Source of the DNA: Luteolibacter ambystomatis | GTDB lineage: Bacteria; Verrucomicrobiota; Verrucomicrobiia; Verrucomicrobiales; Akkermansiaceae | Assembly (NCBI RefSeq): GCF_018137965.1 | Contig: NZ_CP073100.1 | Span: forward strand, 496,001-560,000 | DNA: 64,000 nt | Direction of reading: 5' to 3' | Shown: positions 36,558 through 46,200 of the stretch, in pieces | Layout: each line of letters opens with the position of its first letter | Numbering within the stretch: position 1 is the stretch's first letter | Notes under the pieces: model-generated | The model's input: the letters and a program-made list of their open reading frames with translations, nothing else | What the model was told of the DNA's origin: nothing | Database searches by the model: none | Position numbers and translations under genes: made by a program

Positions 36558-38159
36558 TCAGCGGTGGGAGGCCGCGAAGTGGGCCTTCACCTCCGCGGCG
36601 GAGAGCGGACGGTCGTAGAGGGCGAGCTCATCAATGCCACCGGACCACTGCCGGAATGCGTCCACGGGACCCGGCTGCAACCGGCCGACGATGGCCCGCA
36701 ATGAAACTCCCCCCGATGGCGATGATGCGATGATCTCGCGGGAAGGCTCACCATCGATATAGAGACACATCCGGTCCGGACCGAACGTGGCGGCCACATG
36801 AACCCAGCGGTGGAGCAAATTCCCCCGGGATGACATGAGATTGAACCCACCATCATATCCCGCTGGCGAGCGGCGGAGCGCCCGGAACACATGGCCGGGA
36901 TTGCTGTCACGGAAATCCCTCGACCTGCCGGTGATTTCCAGCAGGGAAGCATCGGGCGCATGGTTGCTCCGATTGCGCTGCCGGACATCGTCTGGAATGG
37001 GACCGTCCAGCTCCAGGGCGACCGCCGTGGCCAGAGATTCACCACTTGAATAGAGCAGGCATTCGATGCTCCGGCCCCGCGGGGTATCAAGGCCCTTGAT
37101 TCCAGAAATGCTGTCGGCGAACCCGGAAGCGTCCGTATTGTTGACGAACAAATAGCGTTGCGAGGCACCTTCCAGCCTCGCCATCCCGCGGAGTGCCAAT
37201 GAGTGGCCTCCCGATGTTTCATCCGTCACCATGCCGTCCAGCCCGAGCTTTTCGAAGCGCCAGTATGCCATCGGCGAGGACTCCATGATCGCCCGGGGAT
37301 AGGCTTCCGATCGGATCGAAGGGCCGGGCAGAATGGAGGGAGGCACACGCGGGAAATCACCTTCCGCGTCATCGGCCCGCTGGATGGTGGTGCTGATCAG
37401 AAGGCCATTGCCGGCTTGGAGGTCCCATTCATCAAGAGGCTCGTCCGGAACCCCGGCGGTGGAAACCCTCACACCGCCGGCAAAGCAGCGGAGCCGCGCG
37501 TCTCCGCCTTCCTCCGCGATCACCGAGAATTCCCCTCCGGTATTGGCCACGGATCCGTGCTCAACCTCCACGATGAACATGCGGTGCGGCCCCTCGCCGC
37601 GGAAGGCCGCCTTCCCCCGGATCAAGTGGATCTGGGAGCGGCTCACCAAGCGGAACTCCGCCGGACCGCGGAACGTGACAGCGGGTCCATCCAGGATGGA
37701 GATGGAAAGATCTCCGGTGGTCGTTTTGATCTCCCCCACGGGCAGACCGATGCCATTCGCCGCCGGTTCCGGAAGATTCCACTGTACCCCATCTTGCGCC
37801 GTGACAATGGCCAACACCGAAGGAATCACCTCCCCCTCCTTGCCCGCTGTCTGCCGCTCGGCGGGCGTAGCGGGTGACGGCCACCACATCCATGTCACTG
37901 CACTGATCGCCAGCGCGGCGGCAGCGGCGAGCCACGTCCACGAACGGCTGCGCCGAAAAGGAGGGAGTGCCCGAATGCGCTCACCGGCGTTCTCATCTCC
38001 GAGGGCGAAGTGGACCGCGATGTGGACGAGATAGTATTCCCGGGCCGCAGCATCGTTGCGCAGGATCTCATCCAACTCCTCCGCTTCGGCGGGCTCTATA
38101 AGACCGTCGCTCAGACGCGCAAGCAGGTGGGAAAGTCGTGGGTCGGGCGTCACGGGCAT
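36558..38159 (-). CDS. FecR-type anti-sigma protein with LamG domain
   Basis: 533 residues. Residues 1-60 ([21 protein letters not shown]) are the likely cytoplasmic sigma-binding part, 73-93 a single transmembrane helix ([19 protein letters not shown]), about 130-250 a FecR domain in the periplasm ([29 protein letters not shown]), and about 290-525 a LamG/concanavalin-like domain ([48 protein letters not shown]). The design suggests a membrane anti-sigma factor that could sense a glycan or protein ligand through LamG. It starts four bases after the sigma gene stop, indicating tight coupling, and is followed by the giant repeat protein. No TonB receptor gene is adjacent, unlike classical FecR systems. 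Confidence 0.85.
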   Translation of the reverse strand: MPVTPDPRLSHLLARLSDGLIEPAEAEELDEILRNDAAAREYYLVHIAVHFALGDENAGERIRALPPFRRSRSWTWLAAAAALAISAVTWMWWPSPATPAERQTAGKEGEVIPSVLAIVTAQDGVQWNLPEPAANGIGLPVGEIKTTTGDLSISILDGPAVTFRGPAEFRLVSRSQIHLIRGKAAFRGEGPHRMFIVEVEHGSVANTGGEFSVIAEEGGDARLRCFAGGVRVSTAGVPDEPLDEWDLQAGNGLLISTTIQRADDAEGDFPRVPPSILPGPSIRSEAYPRAIMESSPMAYWRFEKLGLDGMVTDETSGGHSLALRGMARLEGASQRYLFVNNTDASGFADSISGIKGLDTPRGRSIECLLYSSGESLATAVALELDGPIPDDVRQRNRSNHAPDASLLEITGRSRDFRDSNPGHVFRALRRSPAGYDGGFNLMSSRGNLLHRWVHVAATFGPDRMCLYIDGEPSREIIASSPSGGVSLRAIVGRLQPGPVDAFRQWSGGIDELALYDRPLSAAEVKAHFAASHR

Positions 38160-38163
38160 TCCA

Positions 38164-38718
38164 TCACGGGGTTCGGATCAGACCTTCGGCGGCGAGTTGG
38201 CGGTGGACGCAACCGACAAGGAGCGAGCGCAGTTTTTCCAAGGTCCGGTAAAGACTGTGGACCGACTTCTTCCCCGATGCCGCGAGCTCCGCGATCGAGG
38301 TTCCGCGGGAATAGCGGGCCAGGATGATCGTGCGGGAGTTGGTGTCCAGCTTGCCGAGGCATTCATCCAGGGCCACACGGGCGGGCTCGGCGAGACTCCG
38401 GGAGGAAGCCTCCTCCGCCAGCAGAGCCACCAGCTCTTCCGAAAACACCAGGCCCGAAAACACCAGACGATCACGGCTGCGCTTCTTCCGGAAGCGCAGC
38501 ACTTCGAAATACGCCAGACTGTTGGCCCAGGGTAGGAACTCGCGTTCCCGATCGTAGGTTTCAAATTTCTCCCACAAGCTGAGCGCCACATCCTGCATCA
38601 GTTCATCCAAATCGGCGGGCTGCGGATGAATGCTCAGAATGAAATTCCGGATGGCCGGTTGATGTGGCACCATCCGCGAGAGGAACTCGCGGGTCTGCTC
38701 GTCATGGGGAGTGGTCAT
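38164..38718 (-). CDS. ECF-type RNA polymerase sigma factor (Verrucomicrobium/Rhodopirellula type)
   Basis: 184 residues from the ATG at 38718; an upstream start would add 52 residues without sigma features. Region 2 is visible (LDELMQDVALSLWEKFETYD, LPWANSLAYFEVLRFRKKRSR) and region 4 (LDTNSRTIILARYSRGTSIA, SVHSLYRTLEKLRSLL) with its helix-turn-helix. It would direct RNA polymerase to a dedicated promoter set when released by the FecR/LamG protein encoded next. The region 50-60 bases upstream has a 12-bp palindrome ATTTCATGAAAT (38768-38779), and about 100 bases upstream are CAACCG[G/A]T repeats. The 261-base gap to the GH30 gene holds no other gene. Confidence 0.85.
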   Translation of the reverse strand: MTTPHDEQTREFLSRMVPHQPAIRNFILSIHPQPADLDELMQDVALSLWEKFETYDREREFLPWANSLAYFEVLRFRKKRSRDRLVFSGLVFSEELVALLAEEASSRSLAEPARVALDECLGKLDTNSRTIILARYSRGTSIAELAASGKKSVHSLYRTLEKLRSLLVGCVHRQLAAEGLIRTP

Positions 38719-38767
38719 AGTGGTGCTCTTAAAGGTATAAGCCCCGCGCGGACCCTTTTGGCGGAGT

Positions 38768-38779
38768 ATTTCATGAAAT
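38768..38779. promoter_or_regulatory. Palindrome ATTTCATGAAAT upstream of ECF sigma gene
   Basis: A perfect 12-bp palindrome, 50 bases upstream of the sigma start codon. It is a candidate operator; no matching regulator is identified. Confidence 0.3.
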
Positions 38780-38820
38780 TTTTCCGGAGCCCGGGACAGG
38801 ACCTCCCGTGAGGTGCGCGG

Positions 38821-38858
38821 CAACCGGTCAACCGATTGGACCGGATCGGCCAACCGGT
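38821..38858. repeat. CAACCG[G/A]T direct repeats
   Basis: CAACCGGT (38821), CAACCGAT (38829) and CAACCGGT (38851) in 38 bases, with an internal inverted repeat CCGGTC/GACCGG. This lies about 100 bases upstream of the ECF sigma gene and is a possible activator or repressor binding cluster. Confidence 0.35.
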
Positions 38859-38979
38859 GCGTTCCACGCTCCAACGCCGCGCCTTACGACCTACAGATCG
38901 GCAGCCAATCTGATATGCCTGTGCCTTCGCGCCGCGCTTGAAGGTTTTTCAGCCGCGCTTGCCGTCCACCGGGAGCATT

Positions 38980-40434
38980 TCACCTGGTGGTCCGGAGGTC
39001 ATTGATGACGATGGTCTGCACCGACTTCTCGGGAAGCGTGACGGAGAGGCTGCCACCCTGGAACGTGACTGCGGTTGAAATCTGGTAGCGCGCCTGTCCA
39101 TGTGGCTGGGTAAGCCAGACATCCGCCCGGCCGGTGGCTGCGAATTTCGACAGATCGAAGCGCGCGGTGCGGGCCTTGTCCGAATCATTCAGGCAGACCA
39201 GCGTGAGGCGGGCATGCTGCACATCATAGGCGGCGATGGTGGATTCATCCCCGGTGGTCAGAATGATCGCCCCCTGTGGGATGCTGCGGGTGTATTGTGC
39301 CAGCACGTGCCACTTCGGATTGATCTGTGTCATGCGGCCTCCGCGCAGGTTCCCCGCCACCAGTCCCCAGCCGCCGCCATCCACCGCCTGCCAGTAGGAC
39401 CAGGACACGGCGCGGAGGTGGGCGATGTCCCGATGAAGATTGCGGGCCATGTTCAAGCCGTGCGGATCGCCATCGCCGTATTCGGAATTCCACACCACCT
39501 TGCCATCGACTGCGGCGATGCGGTGCAGTTCCGCGCGGTCGCCCTTCGCTTCCTGATAGCCGTGGACGTTCACATGGCTGACGAGCTTCTTCACCTCCGG
39601 GCTGAAGCTCTTCCATGTCTCGATCGCATGGTCGTAGTAGGTTTCCTCCGAGGCGGTGATGGGCAGGGATTTGAGATCGCGGCGGTCGAGCTCCTCGCGG
39701 ACCAATGGAAGGAGGCGTGCCTGGGCGGGTGCGGAAACGTGGCAGCCCTCCTGTTTGCAATCCGCGAACCACCAGTCCGAACGCGGTTCATTGAAAGGCG
39801 CGACCGAGGTGAAGGTGATGCCCCATTGCTCGTTCGCACGTTTGGCGATGGTGGCAAGATAGATGGCGAAGTTCCGTTCGTGTTCGGTCGCCAGATTGTC
39901 GTCGGTGGGTTTCGGGCCGCCCGAGGGATTGTCGTTCTTCGTCATCCACCACATCGGTGAATTGGAGAACAACTCGAACTGCTTCACGCCGCGTTCCCTT
40001 GCCTTCGTGAGCATCAGCCGCTGCTTGGCATCCACATCCCAATTCCACGATTTGGAATTGGGGTCCGGATTCTTGCCATCCAGCCAGAAGCCTTCCATCT
40101 GGCGGTAGCGTTGGATGATCTTCGAGACGACCATTTTCCTGCCATCGACATCGTTCCAACCGCACGCGCCCGCGTTGTAGCGTGCGAAGGTCAGGCCGAG
40201 GCCGGGAATGAGATCGGGGCCAAGCTTGACCGGCTTGGTGGTGAAAAGCGCGTCGGCCAGATCATCCCGGTCGCCGAAGACTCCCGCCCACCACGCCAGC
40301 GAGATGCCCCATCCCTGCCAGGTGCCCTGCCGTGCGGCGGGATCGATCATCACACTACCGGTTTCCGCAGAGTGGGAATGGACCGGAAGCAGGGCGAGAG
40401 CGAAGGTGGTGAGAAGGGAGAAGACGTGTGACAT
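38980..40434 (-). CDS. Secreted GH30-family glycoside hydrolase (beta-1,6-galactanase-like)
   Basis: 484 residues with a signal peptide (about 1-22, ending HSAE). It is a (beta/alpha)8 clan GH-A enzyme of GH30 type: GTWQGWGISLAWWAG near the N-terminus, the acid/base Glu216 in TSVAPFNEP, the nucleophile Glu318 in VVWNSEYGD, and the side beta-domain in the last ~100 residues (ITAAYDV-like strand, RYQISTAVTFQGGSLSVTLP). The GWG...WWAG opening is the form seen in endo-beta-1,6-galactanases, so arabinogalactan or a similar galactan is the likely substrate, though this is inference. It follows the multicopper oxidase gene on the same strand with an 83-base gap and may have its own promoter. Confidence 0.85.
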   Translation of the reverse strand: MSHVFSLLTTFALALLPVHSHSAETGSVMIDPAARQGTWQGWGISLAWWAGVFGDRDDLADALFTTKPVKLGPDLIPGLGLTFARYNAGACGWNDVDGRKMVVSKIIQRYRQMEGFWLDGKNPDPNSKSWNWDVDAKQRLMLTKARERGVKQFELFSNSPMWWMTKNDNPSGGPKPTDDNLATEHERNFAIYLATIAKRANEQWGITFTSVAPFNEPRSDWWFADCKQEGCHVSAPAQARLLPLVREELDRRDLKSLPITASEETYYDHAIETWKSFSPEVKKLVSHVNVHGYQEAKGDRAELHRIAAVDGKVVWNSEYGDGDPHGLNMARNLHRDIAHLRAVSWSYWQAVDGGGWGLVAGNLRGGRMTQINPKWHVLAQYTRSIPQGAIILTTGDESTIAAYDVQHARLTLVCLNDSDKARTARFDLSKFAATGRADVWLTQPHGQARYQISTAVTFQGGSLSVTLPEKSVQTIVINDLRTTR

Positions 40435-40517
40435 GGGAGGCCGCTGGATTCACCAGCCAACGGCATGAAGCGCCCGCATGTTTCGCGTTTTTTGGAAATG
40501 TGGCGTGGGCCGGATGA

Positions 40518-42179
40518 TTATTGGCGCTGCAACTCCAATTTTGTGCCCGTGACCTTCAGCGGCAGTTCGACGCGGTGGGTAGTCTCGTCCACGGACAGCT
40601 CCAGTTGCAGAGGCTTGGTCGGTTGATCCTTCAGATAGTTCTGGATTTCGGACTGCCAGTCGTTGCCCTGCAGGGTGAGCTCGATTTCGAGCTCCTCTGT
40701 CTGGACGATGCCGGAGGGATCCACATTCAGCACCCGGAATTTCACGTCATGATCATTGCCGCTTCCCGCCCGGTCCAGGCGCGTGGCGGCCTTTTGTTTG
40801 CCTGCGGCCACACGCAGCGTCGTCGTCCAGACCGGCAGGTTCGCGTAGGCGGAAACGGTGGCTCGTGCCTTGAGCTGGAATTTGCCGTCTTCCAGAGAAC
40901 CTTCAGCGGACGTCCAGCGCACGCTATGCTGGGCCGGCAACAGCCCGAAGAACGAGGCGGCGGTGAGGGCGGGGGCGTCTTTCCTCAGCACCTTGTAGTG
41001 CCCGTACATCCCTTCCATCATGTGCTCGCCCACATGGCAATGGATCATCCAATTGCCCGGATTGTCCGCCACCATGTCCGCGAGCTTCATTGTGCCGGGC
41101 ATCAGTTCGATCACGTCGGTGGAATGACCTGCGGCATCCTTCAACCGCGCGCCGTGCCAGTGGGCGGTGTGAACATCCGCTTCGTTGCCCAGTGCGAATA
41201 GATACCAGCGCACACGCTCGCCTTCCTTCATGTCCATGCCACCGGCATTGCCGAAGACGCGGCCATTGATCGCGTGGCGCATCGCCAGCTCGCGTTGCTC
41301 TTCCGCTTCGGCCCACGGCGGCGGACCGGCAGGAGGCGGACCGCCATCGATTCCCTTGCCGTCCGGAGTGGTGACCTGCTCGTAGAGCTCCTTGCTCTCG
41401 GTCATGCCGCTCTCATCGTAGTTCTGGAGCAACATCGCCATCTCGCGGTCCACATCGGCCGGTGTTCCATCCGGTCGCGCGCGCGCGGCATCGGTGACCA
41501 CGATGAAACCGGAGAGGCCGGAGTTGATCTCTTCATCACCCAGCACGTGGCTGTGATAGAGCCATGGCTTGGAGCTCGGTTCATCCGGTCGCGGGCCGCT
41601 GGCCTCATCGAGATACCAGACGTAGGTGAAGCGCGCCTGCGGGGCGATCGAGGCACCGAGGCCGCGTTCCGAAAGGTAGCTGGAACCTTCGCTGTCCTTG
41701 TCATAGCGGACGCCGTGCGGATGCAGGGACACCGGCGTGGAAAGGCGGTTGAGAAGGGTGACCACGATGTATTCCCCGGTCACGCCACGCAGCACCGGTC
41801 CGAGAATGCCCAAGCGCTCGTCCGGCAGCGCGCGGGTGGTGAAGGTGGCATCGGTGTACTGCCTGTATCGTAGTTTCGGATAGGCGGGGTTCGCCAGGAT
41901 CTGCGGCGGAATCTTGTTGCCCATCACCGGATCCTTTCCTTCCGGCAGGTAGTCCCACACCTCCGGCTCGGCGGCGAGATAGTAGTGCCTGACTTTCGCG
42001 GGATCGGGAGTTTGTCCGAAGTATTTGCCGCCGGGATCCGGATCGCCTTCGAAGACGGTCGGCTTCATCACCGGATTCGCCTGGCACCACGGGCACGCGG
42101 ACAAGCGCGGAGCGCCGAGCATCATGGCCGATGCAGCCAGCAGGAGGGGGAGTGCGGCGGAAAATGCGCGCGGGGACAT
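40518..42179 (-). CDS. Exported multicopper oxidase
   Basis: 553 residues from the ATG at 42179, which opens a signal peptide (MSPRAFSAALPLLLAASAMM); a longer frame upstream adds 81 unlikely residues. Copper ligand motifs appear in the expected order: HPHG, YHSHV, TAHWHG, and the C-terminal type-1 motif HCHVGEHMMEGMYGHY. It would oxidise a phenolic or metal substrate with reduction of O2 in the periplasm. A CPWCQANP motif just after the signal cleavage region contains a CxxC pair, perhaps a metal or heme-like site, which is unusual. It is divergent from the TPR/phosphoesterase operon, and the 233-base gap between them contains Pho-box-like repeats. The final ~120 residues are an extra beta-domain not typical of two- or three-domain oxidases. 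Confidence 0.85.
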   Translation of the reverse strand: MSPRAFSAALPLLLAASAMMLGAPRLSACPWCQANPVMKPTVFEGDPDPGGKYFGQTPDPAKVRHYYLAAEPEVWDYLPEGKDPVMGNKIPPQILANPAYPKLRYRQYTDATFTTRALPDERLGILGPVLRGVTGEYIVVTLLNRLSTPVSLHPHGVRYDKDSEGSSYLSERGLGASIAPQARFTYVWYLDEASGPRPDEPSSKPWLYHSHVLGDEEINSGLSGFIVVTDAARARPDGTPADVDREMAMLLQNYDESGMTESKELYEQVTTPDGKGIDGGPPPAGPPPWAEAEEQRELAMRHAINGRVFGNAGGMDMKEGERVRWYLFALGNEADVHTAHWHGARLKDAAGHSTDVIELMPGTMKLADMVADNPGNWMIHCHVGEHMMEGMYGHYKVLRKDAPALTAASFFGLLPAQHSVRWTSAEGSLEDGKFQLKARATVSAYANLPVWTTTLRVAAGKQKAATRLDRAGSGNDHDVKFRVLNVDPSGIVQTEELEIELTLQGNDWQSEIQNYLKDQPTKPLQLELSVDETTHRVELPLKVTGTKLELQRQ

Positions 42180-42222
42180 GCGAGGCTCATAGATCGGAAG
42201 CTGCCGGGAACAGCGTGTCCGA

Positions 42223-42298
42223 TCGTGACAATTTCGTGACTCCGGATCGGCTTCCGGCGCGTTTTTTGTGACGTGGCGTTCACTGATTATTCTGTCAC
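42223..42298. promoter_or_regulatory. Pho-box-like GTCAC direct repeats between oxidase and phosphoesterase operons
   Basis: On the minus strand heptamers AGTCACG (42234-42240) and TGTCACG (42223-42229) are separated by AAAT, an 11-base period like that of PhoB boxes. Further half-sites are TGTGACG (42267-42273 on +) and CTGTCAC (42292-42298 on +). They lie in the shared upstream region of the oxidase and TPR genes. Confidence 0.35.
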
Positions 42299-42412
42299 CA
42301 ACGGAAAGTGGGAGAACCGCGATTGGGTGCTTCATTTCGCACCCGCTTGCCCCCCCTGCGGACAGATTTTTTGTGTGGAAGAAAGCCGGCCACGGAACGC
42401 CGTGCTGGCGCG

Positions 42413-43282
42413 ATGATGTCATGCTTGCTGCGCATGATGGTCATCGTGCTATGCGGAGGTTCCTTGGCCGGTGTTTCCCACGCGCACGGCACGCATAGCG
42501 ACCTCATGAAGCTGGTGGACGACCAACTCGCCAGGGAACCGCGGAATGGCGAGCTCTGGTATCGACGTGCCGAGCTCGATCTGGAGCACGGAGATTGGGC
42601 GGAAACCTTGCGCGACCTTGAAAAAACGGAGGAATGCGCCCCCGGGAAATTCCCGGTGCTGTGGGTGAAAGGCCAGGTGCTCGATGCGGAGAACAAGCCG
42701 GAGGAAGCGAAGGGCGTGCTCGATACCTTCCTCTCGGGAAACCCCACCCACTGGGCCGCGCTGGCATCGCGTGCCCGTGTCGAAACGAAGCTGGGGCTGC
42801 ATGAAAAAGCAGTGCTCGACTACACTGCCGCGCTGGCGAACAACCGTGAGGCCGAGCCGGATCTGGTTCAGGAAACCGCGGCCTGTCTTGCTGCCAACGG
42901 CCACGACGATGAGGCGATCCGGGTGTTGGAAGCTGGATTGAAGCGCCTTGGCGCTATCCCTTCGCTGCAGATCAAGGTGATCGAGGTCGAGGTCAACGCC
43001 CGCCGCTACGATGCCGCGCTCGCCCGCGTGGCCATGATCGAGAAAAGCGCGCCGCGTCCCGAGCCGTGGATGGTGCAGCGGGCCGGTATCCTCATTCGTG
43101 CGGAACGTCCGCGTGAGGCGCGTGCCACGTGGGAGTCGCTGCTTTCCCATCTCCAATCGCTCCCGGACGCGGAGCGGGGTTCCCACGCCATGTCGGTATT
43201 CGCCCGCCAGGCCCGCACCGCGATCGCATCCCTCGATTCCTCCACCGCTCGCTCCAATCCCTTCGCATCACCAAATCCATGA
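42413..43282 (+). CDS. Exported TPR protein, coupled to the phosphoesterase gene
   Basis: 289 residues from the ATG at 42413, giving a signal peptide (MMSCLLRMMVIVLCGGSLAG, cleavage near SHA). A HAHGTHSDL motif rich in His follows the cleavage site. The body is a run of TPR helices (GELWYRRAELDLEHGDWAETL, LASRARVETKLGLHEKAVLDY, TAACLAANGHDDEAIRVLEAG). It is likely a periplasmic scaffold for protein-protein contacts. The stop codon overlaps the next start (ATGA at 43279-43282), so the TPR protein and the metallophosphoesterase are translationally coupled and probably made in matching amounts. Upstream in-frame starts to 42308 give no signal peptide. Confidence 0.75.
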   Translation: MMSCLLRMMVIVLCGGSLAGVSHAHGTHSDLMKLVDDQLAREPRNGELWYRRAELDLEHGDWAETLRDLEKTEECAPGKFPVLWVKGQVLDAENKPEEAKGVLDTFLSGNPTHWAALASRARVETKLGLHEKAVLDYTAALANNREAEPDLVQETAACLAANGHDDEAIRVLEAGLKRLGAIPSLQIKVIEVEVNARRYDAALARVAMIEKSAPRPEPWMVQRAGILIRAERPREARATWESLLSHLQSLPDAERGSHAMSVFARQARTAIASLDSSTARSNPFASPNP

Positions 43283-46200
43283 ACCTCCGCCACCTGCAAC
43301 CACTGGCGGCCCTTGTCCTGTTGTCAGGAATGACACAGGCCCAATCGGTCAGCTTCACCGGTTCGTTCACCGAGAATTTCAACTCGATGGGCACCACCGG
43401 CACCACCCGCCCCACCGGCTGGACCACCAAGAATGGTGCGTCCGGCACGGATAACAACACCTGGGGATCGAGCGTCACCGCCAGCGCCGTCGCCGCCATG
43501 GTGAACATCACCAGCGCGCTTACCGCGAACAACGCGCCCACCGCCACGAACGTCAATGGCTACAACGCCCAGGGCGCTTCCTCCAGCGACCGGGTATTCT
43601 GCACCTCGCCTACCGGTCAGGCCGGTGTGGCCACGCAGCTCTCCCTGACCAACGGCACGGCTGCCGCGATTTCGAGCATCGTGGTGGGTTATGACACCCG
43701 TCGCTATACGGCTGCTTCTTCGGCCAATGAACTGCCGGGCTATTGGCTGTTCTACAGTCTCGACAACGGGACTACCTGGGCGAACGTCGCCGCGCTGAAT
43801 CCCGCGATTTCCGGGACTTCCGGTGTGGTGGTTCCCAACACGGTCGGAGTGACCACCGTGCCCGCCACCACGGTGAGCCTTTCCGGGGCCTGGGCGGCGG
43901 GTGGCACGCTGTTGCTCCGGTGGATCGACGACAATGCCAACCAGACTTCTCCCGACCAGATCATCGGTCTGGACAACGTGGTCATCAATGCCGGTCAGCC
44001 GGGACCAACGGTGGCTCTGACCGCTCCCGCCAATGGTTCCACGACCGCATTGCCGGCCTCGGTGAATCTGGTGGCGAGCGCTTCCGATTCCAATGGCACG
44101 GTGGCCAAGGTCGAGTTCTACCAAGGCGCAACCAAGCTCGGGGAGGCGACCTCTTCGCCCTTCCAATACACCTGGACCGGTATGATTTCCGGCTCCTATT
44201 CGTTGACCGCGAAGGCGACCGACAATGATGGTGCCTCCACGACCTCGTCGCCCGTGACGATCACGGTGACGAATCCCTCGAACGTCGCCCCGGCGGTGGC
44301 GATCACTTCCGAATTTGATGGCCAGAAGGTTCCCGCGTCCACGCTGGTGCTCACGGCTTCCGCTTCGGACAGCGACGGCGTGGTTTCGAAGGTGGAGTTC
44401 TTCAACGGCGCGACCAAGCTCGGCGAAAGCACCACCGCTCCTTACTCGCTCACCCTCCCCAGTGTGGCGGTTGGCACCTATGCGATCACCGCCAAGGCCA
44501 CCGACAACGATGGTGGCACGACCACCTCCGCGGTGGTGAATGTGCAGGCCGTGGCCTATACCGATACCACCGTGCTCAATCGCGGCTCGGTGTGGAAGTA
44601 TCTCGACGATGGCTCCAACCAGGGAACTGCTTGGAAGGAAACCGCGTTCGACGACAGCGCGTGGGCATCCGGTGCCGCCCGTCTCGGCTATGGCGACACC
44701 CAGGTCACGGCGCTGCGCCAGGGCCCGTCCGGAATGACCAGCAGCACGAAGTACATCACCTACTACTTCCGCCGGACCTTCACCGTCTCGGACGTGTCAA
44801 AGGTGATCGGCCTGTCCTCCACCCTCCAGCGCGACGATGCCGCGGTCATCTACATCAACGGAGTGGAAGTCGCCCGCAGCAACATGCCTGCCGGTGCGTT
44901 CGACTACCTCACCAACTCCTCCACGATCGTCGATGCCGCGGACGAGACGACCTTCTTTCCACTGACCCTGCCGTTTGCTTCGCTGGTGACCGGTGAGAAC
45001 ACCATCGCCGTGGAAATCCACCAGCGTGACAATACCAGCTCCGATCTCGGGTTTGACATGGATCTCACCCTGGCCACCGAAGGCGGCAACGCGCGGCCGG
45101 TGGTGCAGATGACCTCTCCGGCCAATGGCAGCACCGCTTTCCTTGGCAATCCGATCCTGCTTTCCGCGGATGCTTCCGACAGTGATGGCACCATCGCCAA
45201 GGTCGAGTTCTTCAATGGCGCGACCAAGCTCGGCCAGGCCACCAGCGCCCCATGGCAATACACATGGAACGGCGTGACCGCAGGCAGCTACAGCCTCACC
45301 GCGGTGGCGACCGACGATCTCGGCGCCACGGGCACTTCGTCCGCCGTCAGTCTCACGGTGAGCACCGGCCCGTCCGGCACGCTCCAGCGTGGACCGTATC
45401 TGAACATGGCGAACCAGAACAGCATCGTGGTGCGCTGGCGCAGCTCACAGTCCGTGGTCGGCCGGGTCCGCTATGGCCTGTCTCCGACCGCGCTCAACCT
45501 GAGCACCGACGAAGCCTCCGCGAAGACCGATCACGAGGTGCGCCTCACCGGTCTCACCCCCTACACCCGCTACTACTACAGCGTCGGTTCCGCACAGGAT
45601 GCGCTCACGCCGGAGTCGGCCGAGACCACTTCGTTCAAAGCGGTTGGAACTCTGGCCCCCACCGCGGCGGACTATACCTTCCGTACTTCGCCGGTTCCCG
45701 GCACGGCGACGGACACCCGCATCTGGATCATCGGCGACTGCGGTCGCGGTACCAGCACCCAGGCGGGCGGTCGTGAGGCGTATCAGACTTTCACCGGTTC
45801 GCGCATTCCCGATCTCAACCTCCAGCTCGGTGACAATGCCTACAACAGCGGCACCGATTCCGAGTATCAGACCGGCTACTTCAACATGTATGCCGACTAC
45901 TTCCGGAAGATGCCGCAGTGGAGCACGCTGGGCAACCACGACGCCAACAACGGCGTGACCAACCCGGCCACCAACTTCCCGTACTTCGACATGTTCACCT
46001 TCCCGAAGGCGGGTGAATGCGGTGGCGTGGCTTCCGGCACGGAGCACTACTACAGCTTCGACTACGGCAACATCCACTTCATCTGTCTCGATTCCCAGGC
46101 GAGCGACACCACTGTGGACAATGCCGCGACGACCGGCACGAATGAGGACGGTCCGATGGCCGCGTGGCTGCGCCAGGATCTCGCCAGCACCACCGCCACG

